Positions 35,116 to 43,809 of a DNA stretch of 52,931 nt are shown piece by piece. The stretch lies in contig JFBG01000056.1 in NCBI GenBank assembly GCA_000583135.1, forward strand, positions 1-52,931. The letters are read 5' to 3'. This DNA is from Thioalkalivibrio sp. HK1 (lineage in GTDB: Bacteria; Pseudomonadota; Gammaproteobacteria; HK1). A model generated the notes under the pieces. That model worked only from the letters and a program-made list of their open reading frames with translations, had not been told where the DNA came from and searched no databases. Position numbers and translations under genes: made by a program. Position 1 is the stretch's first letter. Each line of letters starts with the position of its first letter.

Positions 35116-36015
35116 TTAAAAAACGCGGCCCCGGAAAAGACCGCTCGGGCGCCAAATCAACAAGGCGATCATGATCGCGAAGGCGACCCCCGATTTATAT
35201 CCGGGCGATACCAAAGGACCGTCCCCGATCCAGGAATAGGTCGAGAGCTCCTCGGCGACCCCGATGACCAGCCCTCCGGCCATGGCGCCGTAGGGGCGTC
35301 CCAGCCCCCCGAGCAAGGCGGCGGCGAAGATGGGTAGGAGGACCCGAAAGCCCATCCGGCTATCAAGATGGGTATCGTAGGCCAGCAGCACCCCGGCGGC
35401 GGCGGCCAGCACGGCCCCGGTGATCCAGGTCGCCATCACCACGCGTTCGGTGTCGATGCCGGTCATGCGCGCAAGTTCCGGCGAATCGGACATCGCCCGC
35501 ATCGCCTTGCCGATGGGGGTATGGCGCAGCAGTCCATGGACCCCCAGCATCAACAACAGGGCGGCGCCGACGATCAACAGATGCTTGGGAAAGATGCGCA
35601 GACTTTCGAACAATACCCAAGGAATCGCCAAGCCCTTGCTGAGGGTTTCGAGATCCACCCCCCAGATGATCTGAATGGCCGAGCGCATCATCAGCATCAG
35701 CCCGAAGGATGCGATCAACAAGATGACGGTGGGTCCGGTGCGCAAGGGGCGGAAAAAAAGACGATCCATCACCAACACCGTCAGCACCGTGAGCAGCATC
35801 GCAAAGGGTAGCGTTGCCAGTACATGCCAGTTGGTCAGGTCGATCACCACAAGGGCGACGAAGGCCCCCAGAGTCATCGTTTCGCCGTGGGCGAAGTTGG
35901 CGAAACGTAAGATCCCGAAGGTGAGGGTGAGTCCGATGGCGCCCAAGGCGTAGATACTGCCAAGGACGATACCCGGGATCAGATGGAAGTTGACGAAGCC
36001 GATGAGTTCGTTCAT
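35116..36015 (-). CDS. ABC permease, LivH type
   Basis: The 299-residue membrane protein has about eight hydrophobic segments with LivH signatures: LGSIYALGAIGLTLTFGILR, NFAHGETMTLGAF, an EAA-type loop (RAMSDSPELARMTGIDTERV) and ALLGGLGRPYGAM. It forms the channel with LivM. It starts 15 bases after the livF stop, so coupling is likely. The substrate cannot be read off; urea- and amide-type LivH proteins look alike. Confidence 0.93.
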   Translation of the reverse strand: MNELIGFVNFHLIPGIVLGSIYALGAIGLTLTFGILRFANFAHGETMTLGAFVALVVIDLTNWHVLATLPFAMLLTVLTVLVMDRLFFRPLRTGPTVILLIASFGLMLMMRSAIQIIWGVDLETLSKGLAIPWVLFESLRIFPKHLLIVGAALLLMLGVHGLLRHTPIGKAMRAMSDSPELARMTGIDTERVVMATWITGAVLAAAAGVLLAYDTHLDSRMGFRVLLPIFAAALLGGLGRPYGAMAGGLVIGVAEELSTYSWIGDGPLVSPGYKSGVAFAIMIALLIWRPSGLFRGRVF

Positions 36016-36030
36016 GGCCGACCAAGGACT

Positions 36031-36840
36031 CTAAGGGCGCATCGATTGGGTGGTCGAGCCATCGACGGCGGGGGCTTCGGATCCGGGGTTGGGGGCGGGG
36101 GAGGTTTCCTCGTCCGCCCGCCGGCCCAAGAACATCGCCCCCACTTCCGGATTGGCCAGCAGATCCTTTCCGCTTCCTTCCATGCGGCAATGTCCGTCCA
36201 CCAGCACGTAGCCTCGATCGGCGATCCCCAAGGCCTGACGGGCATTTTGTTCGACCATCAAAATCGGGATGCCGCGGGCGTTGACCTTGCGAACCACGGC
36301 GAAGATCTCCCCCCGGAATCTCGGTGACAGGCCTGCGGTGGGTTCGTCGAGGAGCAGGATTTCGGGATCCACCATCAATGCCTTGGCCATGGCCGCCATT
36401 TGCCGTTGCCCCCCCGAAAGGGCCCCCGCCGGAATCCGGCGGCGTTCGGACAAAGGCGGAAAGAGCGCGAACATCTCCTCCATCCGGGGGCGGAAGTCAT
36501 CCCGACGAATCCAAGCCCCGATCTCCAGATTTTCCTGCACCGTGAGGTTGGGGAAGACATTGGAGACTTGGGGGACATAGGAGATTCCCCGGCGCACCGC
36601 TTGTTCGGGGGCGATGCCGGTGATCTCCTCGCCCTTCAACAGAATGCGGCCGCCGTTGATCTGCAACTGCCCGAAGGTCGCATTCATCACGCTCGATTTG
36701 CCGGCGCCGTTGGGTCCGATCAAGGTCACGATTTCCCCGGCTCCGACGCGGATCGAGATATCGTGGATGATCTCGCTGCCGCCGTAGCCGCCCGAAATGC
36801 CCTGAAATTCGAGTGTCGGGCGATCGCTTAGGGCGCTCAC
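36031..36840 (-). CDS. ABC ATPase, LivF type
   Basis: The 269-residue ATPase shows GPNGAGKSS (Walker A), LSGGQRQMAAMAKALM (signature) and ILLLDEPTAGLSPRF (Walker B), plus VEQNARQAL, the LivF-type switch. It starts at a GTG overlapping the livG stop by four bases (GTGA). A long upstream in-frame extension exists but lies inside livG and is a shadow. The C-terminal 30 residues form a Pro/Ser-rich tail not usual for LivF. Confidence 0.92.
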   Translation of the reverse strand: MSALSDRPTLEFQGISGGYGGSEIIHDISIRVGAGEIVTLIGPNGAGKSSVMNATFGQLQINGGRILLKGEEITGIAPEQAVRRGISYVPQVSNVFPNLTVQENLEIGAWIRRDDFRPRMEEMFALFPPLSERRRIPAGALSGGQRQMAAMAKALMVDPEILLLDEPTAGLSPRFRGEIFAVVRKVNARGIPILMVEQNARQALGIADRGYVLVDGHCRMEGSGKDLLANPEVGAMFLGRRADEETSPAPNPGSEAPAVDGSTTQSMRP

Positions 36841-37718
36841 TCGGAAGCGCTCCCGATCGACGCCTTCGACTCGACCGCCTCGTCTGCCTCGTCGCCCCCT
36901 CCGAGATAGGCTTCGATGACTCGGGGATCTTCGCGCACCTTGTCCATCGTTCCTTCGGTCAGCACCGCGCCCTCGGCGAGCACGATCACCCGATCGCAAA
37001 GGGAGGCGATCAGATCCATATCGTGTTCGATGATCACGAAAGTGTAGTTGCGCTCGCGGTTCAAGGTGCGGATCATCTCCGCCAGACTTGCGAGCAGGGT
37101 TGGATTGACCCCCGCCCCCGGTTCGTCGAGCAGTGCCAGACGAGGCTCGGTCATCATCGCTCGTCCGAGTTCCAGGAGTTTTTTCTGGCCGCCGGAGAGG
37201 TTCATCGCAAGTTCGTCTCGAAGGCCCGAAAGATTCAAGAACTCCAGTGTTCGCTCGGCCTTTTCCCGCACCCCGGCTTCGTGATTTCTTATCCTCCCCG
37301 GCGATGCCCACACCCGCCACAGATTCTCCCCGGGCTGCCCCGAGGGGACGGTCATCAGGTTTTCGAGCGTCGTCAGACGACCGAATTCATGCGGTATCTG
37401 GAAGGTGCGTACGATGCCGCGATGGAACATCTCGTGCGTCGGCACGCCGGTGATATCCTCGCCTTCGAAGAGGATGCGCCCGGAGCTCGGGGCCAAGGCT
37501 CCGGCGACCATCCTGAAGATGGTGGTTTTGCCGGCGCCGTTGGGTCCGATCACCCCGGTGATCCGACCGCGCTCGATCGAGAAAGAACAGCGGTTCACCG
37601 CAACCACGCCGCCGAAACGACAGGTCAGATCGTGCACCTCGAGGATCGGGGGGGCTCGCTCGGCATCGGCTTGCGAAACCGAGGCCGGAGCCCAAGAGTG
37701 ATTGCGACCCGTATCCAT
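36837..37718 (-). CDS. ABC ATPase, LivG type
   Basis: The 293-residue ATPase has GPNGAGKTT, the LivG-type GVPTHEMFHRGIVRTFQIPH segment, LSGGQKKLLELGRAMM and VIIEHDMDLI. It is promoter-proximal in livGFHMK. The frame continues to 38063 but that part has no family match; the ATG at 37718 gives the normal length with a ~25-residue polar N-terminal extension. The C-terminus is acidic. It diverges from the thiolase gene, sharing a 377-base spacer. Confidence 0.92.
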   Translation of the reverse strand: MDTGRNHSWAPASVSQADAERAPPILEVHDLTCRFGGVVAVNRCSFSIERGRITGVIGPNGAGKTTIFRMVAGALAPSSGRILFEGEDITGVPTHEMFHRGIVRTFQIPHEFGRLTTLENLMTVPSGQPGENLWRVWASPGRIRNHEAGVREKAERTLEFLNLSGLRDELAMNLSGGQKKLLELGRAMMTEPRLALLDEPGAGVNPTLLASLAEMIRTLNRERNYTFVIIEHDMDLIASLCDRVIVLAEGAVLTEGTMDKVREDPRVIEAYLGGGDEADEAVESKASIGSASE

Positions 37719-38095
37719 GGCACGGGATTCTAAGTCGTTATCGCCCGATGATCGGGGAAAAGCGCGATCGATTCGCGATCGATTCATTATCCGAATCTTG
37801 GCTTCCAAGGTTCTCGATAAGACATCGATCCGATGTCCGCTGGCTACCTGCGGGGCTTTTCGGGTAGCGCACCATCGAATATCGTCGAGGCCAAAGCGTT
37901 CAAGACGAGTCACTCGAGCCAAGCGGTGGTCATTTCGCCGAGTCGTATACTTCGCCCATCGATACCTTCGATGCGTTTTCGCCGCCCATCCGACCGCCGG
38001 CTTTCGAACCCCGGTTTTCAACCGCTGATTTTCAACCGTTAGATTCCAATCGCTAGATTTCAACCGCTAGCTTTCAACCATCAGGGAGCATCGCG
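37719..38095. other. Divergent spacer between livG and the thiolase gene, repeat-rich
   Basis: No gene is recognised. It contains an 11-bp tandem duplication GCGATCGATTC at 37764-37785 and the 14-15 bp repeats listed separately. Promoters for both neighbours must be here, but no hexamer pair stands out. Confidence 0.5.
38001..38084. repeat. Five to six 14-15 bp tandem repeats upstream of the thiolase gene
   Basis: Units starting at 38015, 38029, 38044, 38058 and 38072 share TTTCAACCGCTAGA with one to four changes each; 38001-38014 (CTTTCGAACCCCGG) is a weaker first unit. The array ends 11 bases before the start codon and includes sequence just upstream of the GGGAG ribosome site, so unit number could alter transcription or translation. 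Confidence 0.9.
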
Positions 38096-39256
38096 ATGAG
38101 AAAAGTGTCGATCGCCGGGGTGGGCTCGACTCGATTCGGACGCCACGATGGAATTCCCGTCGACGAACTGGCGGCCGCCGCCGGTCGTTCGGCGATCATT
38201 GATGCCGGCGTCGAGCCCGAGCGCGTCGGGGCCCTCTATCTCGGCAATTTCGTCGGTGGCATGCTCACCGGTCAAGAGATATTGGCGGGTCTGGCGGGCG
38301 AGGCCATGGGGCTTAGCGGCATTCCTTGCACCAAAGTCGAGGGGGCTTGCGCTTCCGGGGGCATCGCTTTTCGACATGCTTATCTGGCGGTGGCGTCGGG
38401 GATGACCGACGTCGCGCTCGCCCTCGGGGTGGAGAAGATGACCCACGCCACGAACCCGCAGATCACCGAAGCCCTCAACAGCGCGATGGACAATCGGGCC
38501 GACGCTCCGAGCGGTCTTACCTTCCCCGGGGTCTTCGGCATGGCTTGGCGCAGGCATGCCGACCGCTACGGCACCGATCGCGAACAGGTCTCCGCGGTAG
38601 TGATCAAGAACAAGCGCAACGGACTTTCCAATCCCTTGGCCCAGATGGGGGCGGAGCTTCGCTTCGACGAGGTGCGAAATGCCAAGCCGATCGCCGACCC
38701 CTTGCGCCTTTACGATTGCTGCCCGACCAGCGACGGAGCGGCGGCGGTGGTGGTGATGGCCCAAGAGGCGGTGCCCGCAAGAGATCGGGCGATCGACATA
38801 TTGGCCAGCGTCCAAAGCTCGGGCTCGGCCCGCGTCGCCGGACATCCCGATCTGTGCAGCTTCGACGCCACCGTGCGGGCGGCGCGGCAGGCCTTCGGCG
38901 AAACCGGGCTCGGCCCCCAAGACATCGATTTCGTCGAGCTCCACGATTGCTTCTCGATCGCCGAGATCATCGACTGTGAGGATTTGGGGGTCGTCCCCAG
39001 GGGCCAAGGCGGCGGTTGGGCGATCGAGGGGCGAACCGCGGTGGGAGGCGATATGCCGATCAATCCGAGCGGGGGATTGCTCGCCAAGGGCCATCCGGTG
39101 GGGGCGACGGGCTTGGGTCAGGTCTACGAGGCGGTATCCCAGCTGCGGGCGGAGCATCCCAACCAAGTGCCCGGCGCCCGCTTCGGCCTCACCCATAACT
39201 TGGGCGGTACCGGGGTGGCGTGCACGGTCAGTCTTCTTGCGCGTCCGGATGCCTGA
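38096..39256 (+). CDS. Thiolase family protein (acetyl-CoA acetyltransferase/SCP-x type)
   Basis: The 386-residue cytosolic enzyme has the catalytic cysteine in VEGACASGG (C~89), GGLLAKGHPVGATG with the active-site histidine, and NLGGTG near the C-terminus. ELHDCFSIAEI resembles the SCP-x-like thiolases that need a DUF35 partner, which is indeed the next, overlapping gene. It would catalyse claisen or retro-claisen steps on acyl-CoA. Start ATG 38096 follows GGGAG. It diverges from the livGFHMK importer, suggesting that transported material ends as acyl-CoA. Confidence 0.92.
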   Translation: MRKVSIAGVGSTRFGRHDGIPVDELAAAAGRSAIIDAGVEPERVGALYLGNFVGGMLTGQEILAGLAGEAMGLSGIPCTKVEGACASGGIAFRHAYLAVASGMTDVALALGVEKMTHATNPQITEALNSAMDNRADAPSGLTFPGVFGMAWRRHADRYGTDREQVSAVVIKNKRNGLSNPLAQMGAELRFDEVRNAKPIADPLRLYDCCPTSDGAAAVVVMAQEAVPARDRAIDILASVQSSGSARVAGHPDLCSFDATVRAARQAFGETGLGPQDIDFVELHDCFSIAEIIDCEDLGVVPRGQGGGWAIEGRTAVGGDMPINPSGGLLAKGHPVGATGLGQVYEAVSQLRAEHPNQVPGARFGLTHNLGGTGVACTVSLLARPDA

Positions 39257-39611
39257 TGCCGTGAGCCCTGTCCAAGCCCGGTCGATCACGGTATCGCGCT
39301 GCGAAGGGTGCAAGGCGATGGATACCAGCGCCGGCAGCCGCCGCTGTCGCCGCTGCGGTAGCGAGGATCTGGTGCCGATCGATATCGATGGTCGAGGAAA
39401 GATCCTCTCATGGACGGTGATCCGGCGTCCCTCCGGCGCCGTTTCCCGCCAAGGACCCTTCGCGGTGGCGCTGGTGGAGCTCACCGCCGGGGTTCGCATG
39501 ACCGCCAACCTCGAGGGCTGGGAGAACGAACCCGCCCCCGGCAGCGATGTCGTCGCCGTGGGCGAGATCGACGGAATCCCGATCTTCGCTGCGAGCGATC
39601 CATCGAGCTGA
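39249..39611 (+). CDS. DUF35 OB-fold / zinc-ribbon partner of the thiolase
   Basis: The 120-residue protein overlaps the thiolase stop by eight bases. Cysteines C18, C21 (CEGC) and C34, C37 (CRRC) form a rubredoxin-like zinc ribbon, followed by an OB-fold (GKILSWTVIRRPSG, PFAVALVEL, GSDVVAVGE). In characterised systems the partner binds acyl-CoA and is needed for thiolase or hydratase activity. Joint function with the preceding gene is a strong inference from order and overlap. Confidence 0.88.
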   Translation: MPDAVSPVQARSITVSRCEGCKAMDTSAGSRRCRRCGSEDLVPIDIDGRGKILSWTVIRRPSGAVSRQGPFAVALVELTAGVRMTANLEGWENEPAPGSDVVAVGEIDGIPIFAASDPSS

Positions 39612-39671
39612 AAAAGCGCACCCGTCGATCGAAGTGCCCCTGCATCGATAAGCGCCGAGATTCGAACGCCG

Positions 39672-40247
39672 ATGGCGATCCGCATCAAAAATCGATGGCA
39701 TCGATCGAAGCGCAACGATGCCGCTTGCAAGGACTTCGGTGCCAATGCCGGGGCGCTGGCGTTCATTATCTGGCGGCTTGCGGTCGAGCACGCCATTGAT
39801 CTGCATCGGGAGGGTTATGACTACGATTCCGATCGAGAGCGAATTCGTGTCATCGGCGAATATTGCGCCTTCGGTTTGCAACTGATCGATCGCCTCGCCC
39901 ACCATCGAGTCGACGACGAGGCGCGCACCGAACTGTTGACGAGCTTGGGTCGGCGATTGGCGGATCGGATGCACGATAACTTGGTCGATATCGCAGGCCC
40001 CGGGGATTATCGCGCCCCCTTCGTTGCGATGATCAACGAGCGCATCGATAAGTACGCCCGCTTCGGATTCGAAGGGGGTGAGCCGGATTTTCCGATGCTG
40101 CGCTTTTTCGGCAACGAGGTGATGTCGGCGATGGGGATCAGCCAGACCAACCGCTGGGTGATGGATCAGGTGATGGATATCTCGGCCCCCGAGTTTTGCC
40201 GCAAGATCACCGCCAGCGTCGAGAATCTGTTGGCGACCGCCGACTGA
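39672..40247 (+). CDS. Unknown 191-residue helical protein
   Basis: The product looks soluble and mostly alpha-helical, with no signal peptide and no recognisable motif. A basic N-terminus is followed by IWRLAVEHAIDLHREGYDY, and MMD-like repeats appear near the end (NRWVMDQVMDISAPEFCRKI). It follows the thiolase/DUF35 pair by 60 bases on the same strand, so co-transcription is possible. The gene has normal codon use and is not obviously a shadow of an opposite-strand gene. Function not assigned. Confidence 0.65.
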   Translation: MAIRIKNRWHRSKRNDAACKDFGANAGALAFIIWRLAVEHAIDLHREGYDYDSDRERIRVIGEYCAFGLQLIDRLAHHRVDDEARTELLTSLGRRLADRMHDNLVDIAGPGDYRAPFVAMINERIDKYARFGFEGGEPDFPMLRFFGNEVMSAMGISQTNRWVMDQVMDISAPEFCRKITASVENLLATAD

Positions 40248-40445
40248 AAAACCGACGAGGCATCCTCGGCCGATAACAAGTCAAGGGCAAGCGTCGGTCT
40301 TATGGGGCAAATAAAGAGGGAGATAGCGATCGTTCCTATCGTTTTCGGATCGATCGTTTTCGCAAGCGATGTCGTATCGGAAGGGTTTGCGTGCAAAGCC
40401 AAAGGCTTGTTCGGCGGTTTTTTCAAAATCGATATTCATCGATGG

Positions 40446-41564
40446 TCATCGATGCTTTTTCGGTGTCGATCCCTTGTGCGCCAATAGCCTTTGCAGGGCG
40501 GCATCGGCTTTGGAGTCCACCTCGATGGCGGCCTTGATTTTTTCGATCACGGCCTTGGTCGGCTCGTTTGCGCGCTTGAACTGATTGCATCGATGGCAGG
40601 CGGTTTTCAAGTTCTCCTTCGAATTCGATCCGCCCTTGGATCGAGGATGGATGTGACCTATCTCCATCGCGCTGAACGATACCGATTCCTGGCATAGATA
40701 GCAGCGGCCTTCATCTCGTAGCCATAACTTGTACTGCCGGGCTCGACGCCAGCCCGAAGAGACTCCCGATAAAATCGATCGGCAGTCCGGGCATCTCGTT
40801 TGCGCCCCTTGAACGATGAACGCTCTCTCGCAGCAATCGCAGTCCTTCATGAGGGGAGCGACGCTTTGTCCTTGACGGCGCGCGTTTTTTCGCAGTCCGC
40901 TTTTTCGTCGATTCTCCCGATAGCCGTTTTTCTTGCATTCGTCGGTGCAATAGGGCGATTGGCCTCTTTTTATCGGTATTTCGTTCTCGCACCATCGGCA
41001 GGCCCGGCGATCATCCGAAAAATTTCTCCTTGGCGGATGGGTTCGGTTGTATTCACGCTGATACGCCGATCGCGCATCGTAGGCACATCGTTCGGTGCAA
41101 TATTTTCGGGCGGGATGGTCGCTTCCGAAAGGGGTATCGCATCGAGCGCAAACCACCATCGACGACTTGGCCGGATTGCGCGATCGCCGCTCGGAGGATT
41201 TTTTACATCTCGGTAGGCAATAAACGATCGATTTGTGAATCGGAGAGAACCATATACCGCACCCTTTGCAATGAATCGGGGCAAGCCTCGCTCGGCGGCG
41301 CGCCCTTTTCTTTCGTTGCGCCGCCGCTTGCATCTCTCGATCCCTTGCGTCACGACACTCCCGGCAATATTTACGATGATGCGAGGGAGACTCGAATTCG
41401 ATCCGGCATCGAATGCATCGCGAAAAAACGAGATCTCGGTGGACGAAAGACGAGGGACGACATTGCACCGAGCAGTATTTCTTTTTCCGGTGAAAACGGA
41501 ATTCTTTTTCGCAAGTCGTGCACTTCAAGAGTTGCCATCGGGTTTGGGGTTTGTCTACCGACAT
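40446..41564 (-). CDS. HNH nuclease with six tandem zinc-knuckle repeats
   Basis: The 372-residue protein holds six C-x2-C...YC-x2-3-C modules: C15/18-31/35, C50/53-67/70, C99/102-116/120, C139/142-156/160, C189/192-206/210 and C242/245-258/261. Between them are basic linkers. The C-terminus is an HNH domain: CYLC (288-291), EIGHIHPRSKGGSNSKENL and CHRCN (323-326). The knuckles probably bind DNA or RNA; the HNH domain cuts DNA. Overall architecture is unlike standard McrA or group I intron HNH enzymes I can name. It lies downstream of a ferredoxin-type reductase gene but with no clear functional tie. A GGAG ribosome site precedes the ATG. Confidence 0.85.
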   Translation of the reverse strand: MSVDKPQTRWQLLKCTTCEKEFRFHRKKKYCSVQCRPSSFVHRDLVFSRCIRCRIEFESPSHHRKYCRECRDARDREMQAAAQRKKRARRRARLAPIHCKGCGIWFSPIHKSIVYCLPRCKKSSERRSRNPAKSSMVVCARCDTPFGSDHPARKYCTERCAYDARSAYQREYNRTHPPRRNFSDDRRACRWCENEIPIKRGQSPYCTDECKKNGYRENRRKSGLRKNARRQGQSVAPLMKDCDCCERAFIVQGAQTRCPDCRSILSGVSSGWRRARQYKLWLRDEGRCYLCQESVSFSAMEIGHIHPRSKGGSNSKENLKTACHRCNQFKRANEPTKAVIEKIKAAIEVDSKADAALQRLLAHKGSTPKKHR

Positions 41565-41622
41565 GCTCGATCTCCGATTTGCGCCAAGACCTTGGGATCA
41601 ATCATCGGGCTCGGTTCGCCTG

Positions 41623-42660
41623 TCAAAGGCAGTCCGTCTTGATACGGTGCCGACACAGCCCCCGCCGGATCAGTTCCTCTCGGCAAGCGGCGACGAAATC
41701 GCTCGGACCGGCCAAGTAGGCATCGGCCCTCGATTCGAGCGAGCCTTGACCGGGCGAGATCTCGCAAAGAGCGGATTCGCAGACCCTCGAAGCGATCGAA
41801 TCGGAAGGCTCTCCTTCGTTCGCAGCGATCGGATAGTAGCGAAAATCATCGAGGGCATCGGCCCATGCCCGACAATGATCGTGGCGATAGGGCACTCCCT
41901 TTTGCACCCTCGCCAATCGAATCGGCACATCGAATTCGCGGTTGATCACATGTTCGATCAGGCTCTCGATCGGCGCAAAAGCGGTATCGAAGGCGATGAA
42001 AATCAGCGTTCGCCCGCCGGGGTCGTCCAGAACGAAACGACCCGTCGGGCCTTCGATCTCCAACCTCGCTCCTTGCGCATGGTCTTCGAAAAAAAAGGCA
42101 TGAGCCAAGTGGTCGCCCAAGCGAAGATGTACCCTCATATCCACCGACTCGCAGGGGCAGCTGGCAAGCCAAGTCTCGAAGGTGGGGCCGCCCTCGATAT
42201 GCAACCGTACCCGCTGACCGGAAAGATAGCGAAGCACCCGCGCCCGTCGAAGCTTGATATGCACCGAAAGCACGAGGGGATCCTCTTTCGTCCTTTCGAT
42301 ACGAATGATCCGGGCGCGCACCCGTTGATGCGCGATATCGTCCACCCCCAAGGCCTCGGTGGATTCGATCACCACCTCGCCGACGGGAGCGACCGAGCAA
42401 GGCAGGATCCAACCCTCGATCTTCTCGGCATCGGAAAAGGCGTAATCGTGAAAGCGGATCCGCTCGGTCTTTCCGCTTAGTACCTTCGCCCGACACTCGC
42501 CGCAGCTTCCGTTGGCGCAGCCGAAAGCGGGCGAACGGCCGGCGCGCAATGCGGCCTCCAAGATGCTTTGTCCGGGCTTTGCATCGAATCGATGCCCCGA
42601 AGGGGAAAGCGTGACCGTGCCGAAACCCCGCTTCGAAGGAGTGTCCGAAGGAGCGTCCAT
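41623..42660 (-). CDS. 2Fe-2S ferredoxin-NAD(P)H oxidoreductase family protein
   Basis: The 345-residue protein begins with a plant-type ferredoxin domain: cysteines C48, C53, C56 and C88 in the C-x4-C-x2-C...C pattern. It continues with an FAD/NAD-binding reductase part (~95-330). It resembles CDP-6-deoxy-glucoseen reductases and phenol hydroxylase-type reductases. FAD-binding RxYS is replaced by ETWLASCPCE, so flavin binding may be altered. Domain order and size match the reductase component of an oxygenase, but no oxygenase gene is nearby. Start ATG 42660 has GAGG at 10 bases. Confidence 0.85.
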   Translation of the reverse strand: MDAPSDTPSKRGFGTVTLSPSGHRFDAKPGQSILEAALRAGRSPAFGCANGSCGECRAKVLSGKTERIRFHDYAFSDAEKIEGWILPCSVAPVGEVVIESTEALGVDDIAHQRVRARIIRIERTKEDPLVLSVHIKLRRARVLRYLSGQRVRLHIEGGPTFETWLASCPCESVDMRVHLRLGDHLAHAFFFEDHAQGARLEIEGPTGRFVLDDPGGRTLIFIAFDTAFAPIESLIEHVINREFDVPIRLARVQKGVPYRHDHCRAWADALDDFRYYPIAANEGEPSDSIASRVCESALCEISPGQGSLESRADAYLAGPSDFVAACREELIRRGLCRHRIKTDCL

Positions 42661-42801
42661 CGATCATGCCTCTTCGCGCTTCGATCCTTACCCGAGTCTC
42701 ATTCGGGAAAGGGCAACGAGGCGCGAAAATCCCGTCTGCGGGTGCGAAGGAGGCATCGTATCGTATCGCTTCCAAGCGCTTGGTTCGGCGGATAAGGATC
42801 T

Positions 42802-43809
42802 TTAGCGCGTGACATGAGGGCAAGTGCCATCGACGGTGTAGTCGTGCACCTCGATCGCCCCCTCGACGATACCCGCTTTGGCCTCCTCGACGGCGGCCAG
42901 CATCCCTTTCGTGATCAAACCCTCGTTATGCTCGTCGATGGCGATATCCAGGCCCTCGTTCTTCAAGGTCATGACGATCGTCTCCCCGGTGGTGATGTCA
43001 TCGCCGGCATCGAATGCCTGCTCCACCACATTGTCCATCCGCTTGAGCATCGATGTCAGAACCGCTCCGGGATGCAGATGGTTCTGGTTGCTGTCCACCC
43101 CGATCGAGAGAATTCCCTCGTCGGCCGCAGCCTGCATGATGCCGATATTGGTGCCGCCGGCGACCCCGTAGATCACATCGGCTCGTTGCGCGACCTGCGC
43201 TTTCGCAAGTTCGGCGCCCTTGATCGGATCGTTCCACGCCGCAAGGGTCACCCCGGTCATGTTTTCCAAGGTCTTGATATCGCCTCGCACCGCCTTCGCC
43301 CCTTGGAAATACCCGCAGGTCATTTTTCGGATCAGCGGGATATCCATGCCCCCGATGGCTCCGATCACTCCGCTTTCGGTGGCCATCGCCGCCATCAGCC
43401 CGACCAAGTACGACCCCTCTTGTTCGTTGAACAGAACCGAGCGCACATTCGGGGCTTTGACTTCGCTGTCGATGAGGACGAATTTCGTATCGGGATATTC
43501 AGGGGCGATTTCTGCGAGCATGGTGGCGAAGGAAAAGCCCACCATGACCACGGGATTGAGTCCGCGTTCGGCGAATCGTCGCATGGCCTGTTCGCGCTGC
43601 GCTTCCGCTTGCAGTTCGACCTCGTGGAATTTCATACCCGTCTTTTCGCTCCAGCGCTTCGCCCCGGTATAGGCCATCTCGTTGAAGGATTTATCGAATT
43701 TGGTTCCCACGTTGTAGATGATGGCCGGCTCCCCCGATGCCGTCCCGGTTGCGACCGTCAGCAACAAAGCGGCGATGATTCCGATCGGTTTTTTCGCAAA
43801 GATTCTCAT
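42802..43809 (-). CDS. BMP/PnrA family ABC substrate-binding protein
   Basis: The 335-residue precursor has a signal peptide (~1-26). The mature part shows the BMP-family pattern of lipoprotein receptors for purine nucleosides (NVGTKFDKSFNEMAY, VGFSFATMLAEIAPEYPD, GGMDIPLIRKMTCGYFQGAK, VYGVAGGTNIG, GVDSNQNHLHPG). The DxxxN-type ligand pocket is plausibly conserved. No permease or ATPase gene is adjacent, so it is an orphan receptor. AGGAG precedes the ATG. Confidence 0.9.
   Translation of the reverse strand: MRIFAKKPIGIIAALLLTVATGTASGEPAIIYNVGTKFDKSFNEMAYTGAKRWSEKTGMKFHEVELQAEAQREQAMRRFAERGLNPVVMVGFSFATMLAEIAPEYPDTKFVLIDSEVKAPNVRSVLFNEQEGSYLVGLMAAMATESGVIGAIGGMDIPLIRKMTCGYFQGAKAVRGDIKTLENMTGVTLAAWNDPIKGAELAKAQVAQRADVIYGVAGGTNIGIMQAAADEGILSIGVDSNQNHLHPGAVLTSMLKRMDNVVEQAFDAGDDITTGETIVMTLKNEGLDIAIDEHNEGLITKGMLAAVEEAKAGIVEGAIEVHDYTVDGTCPHVTR

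Noticed and set aside
38081..39796. 571-codon minus-strand frame opposite thiolase and DUF35 genes
   Set aside because: Shadow of recognised genes caused by GC-rich codon bias; composition is Arg/Gly/His rich and motif-free.
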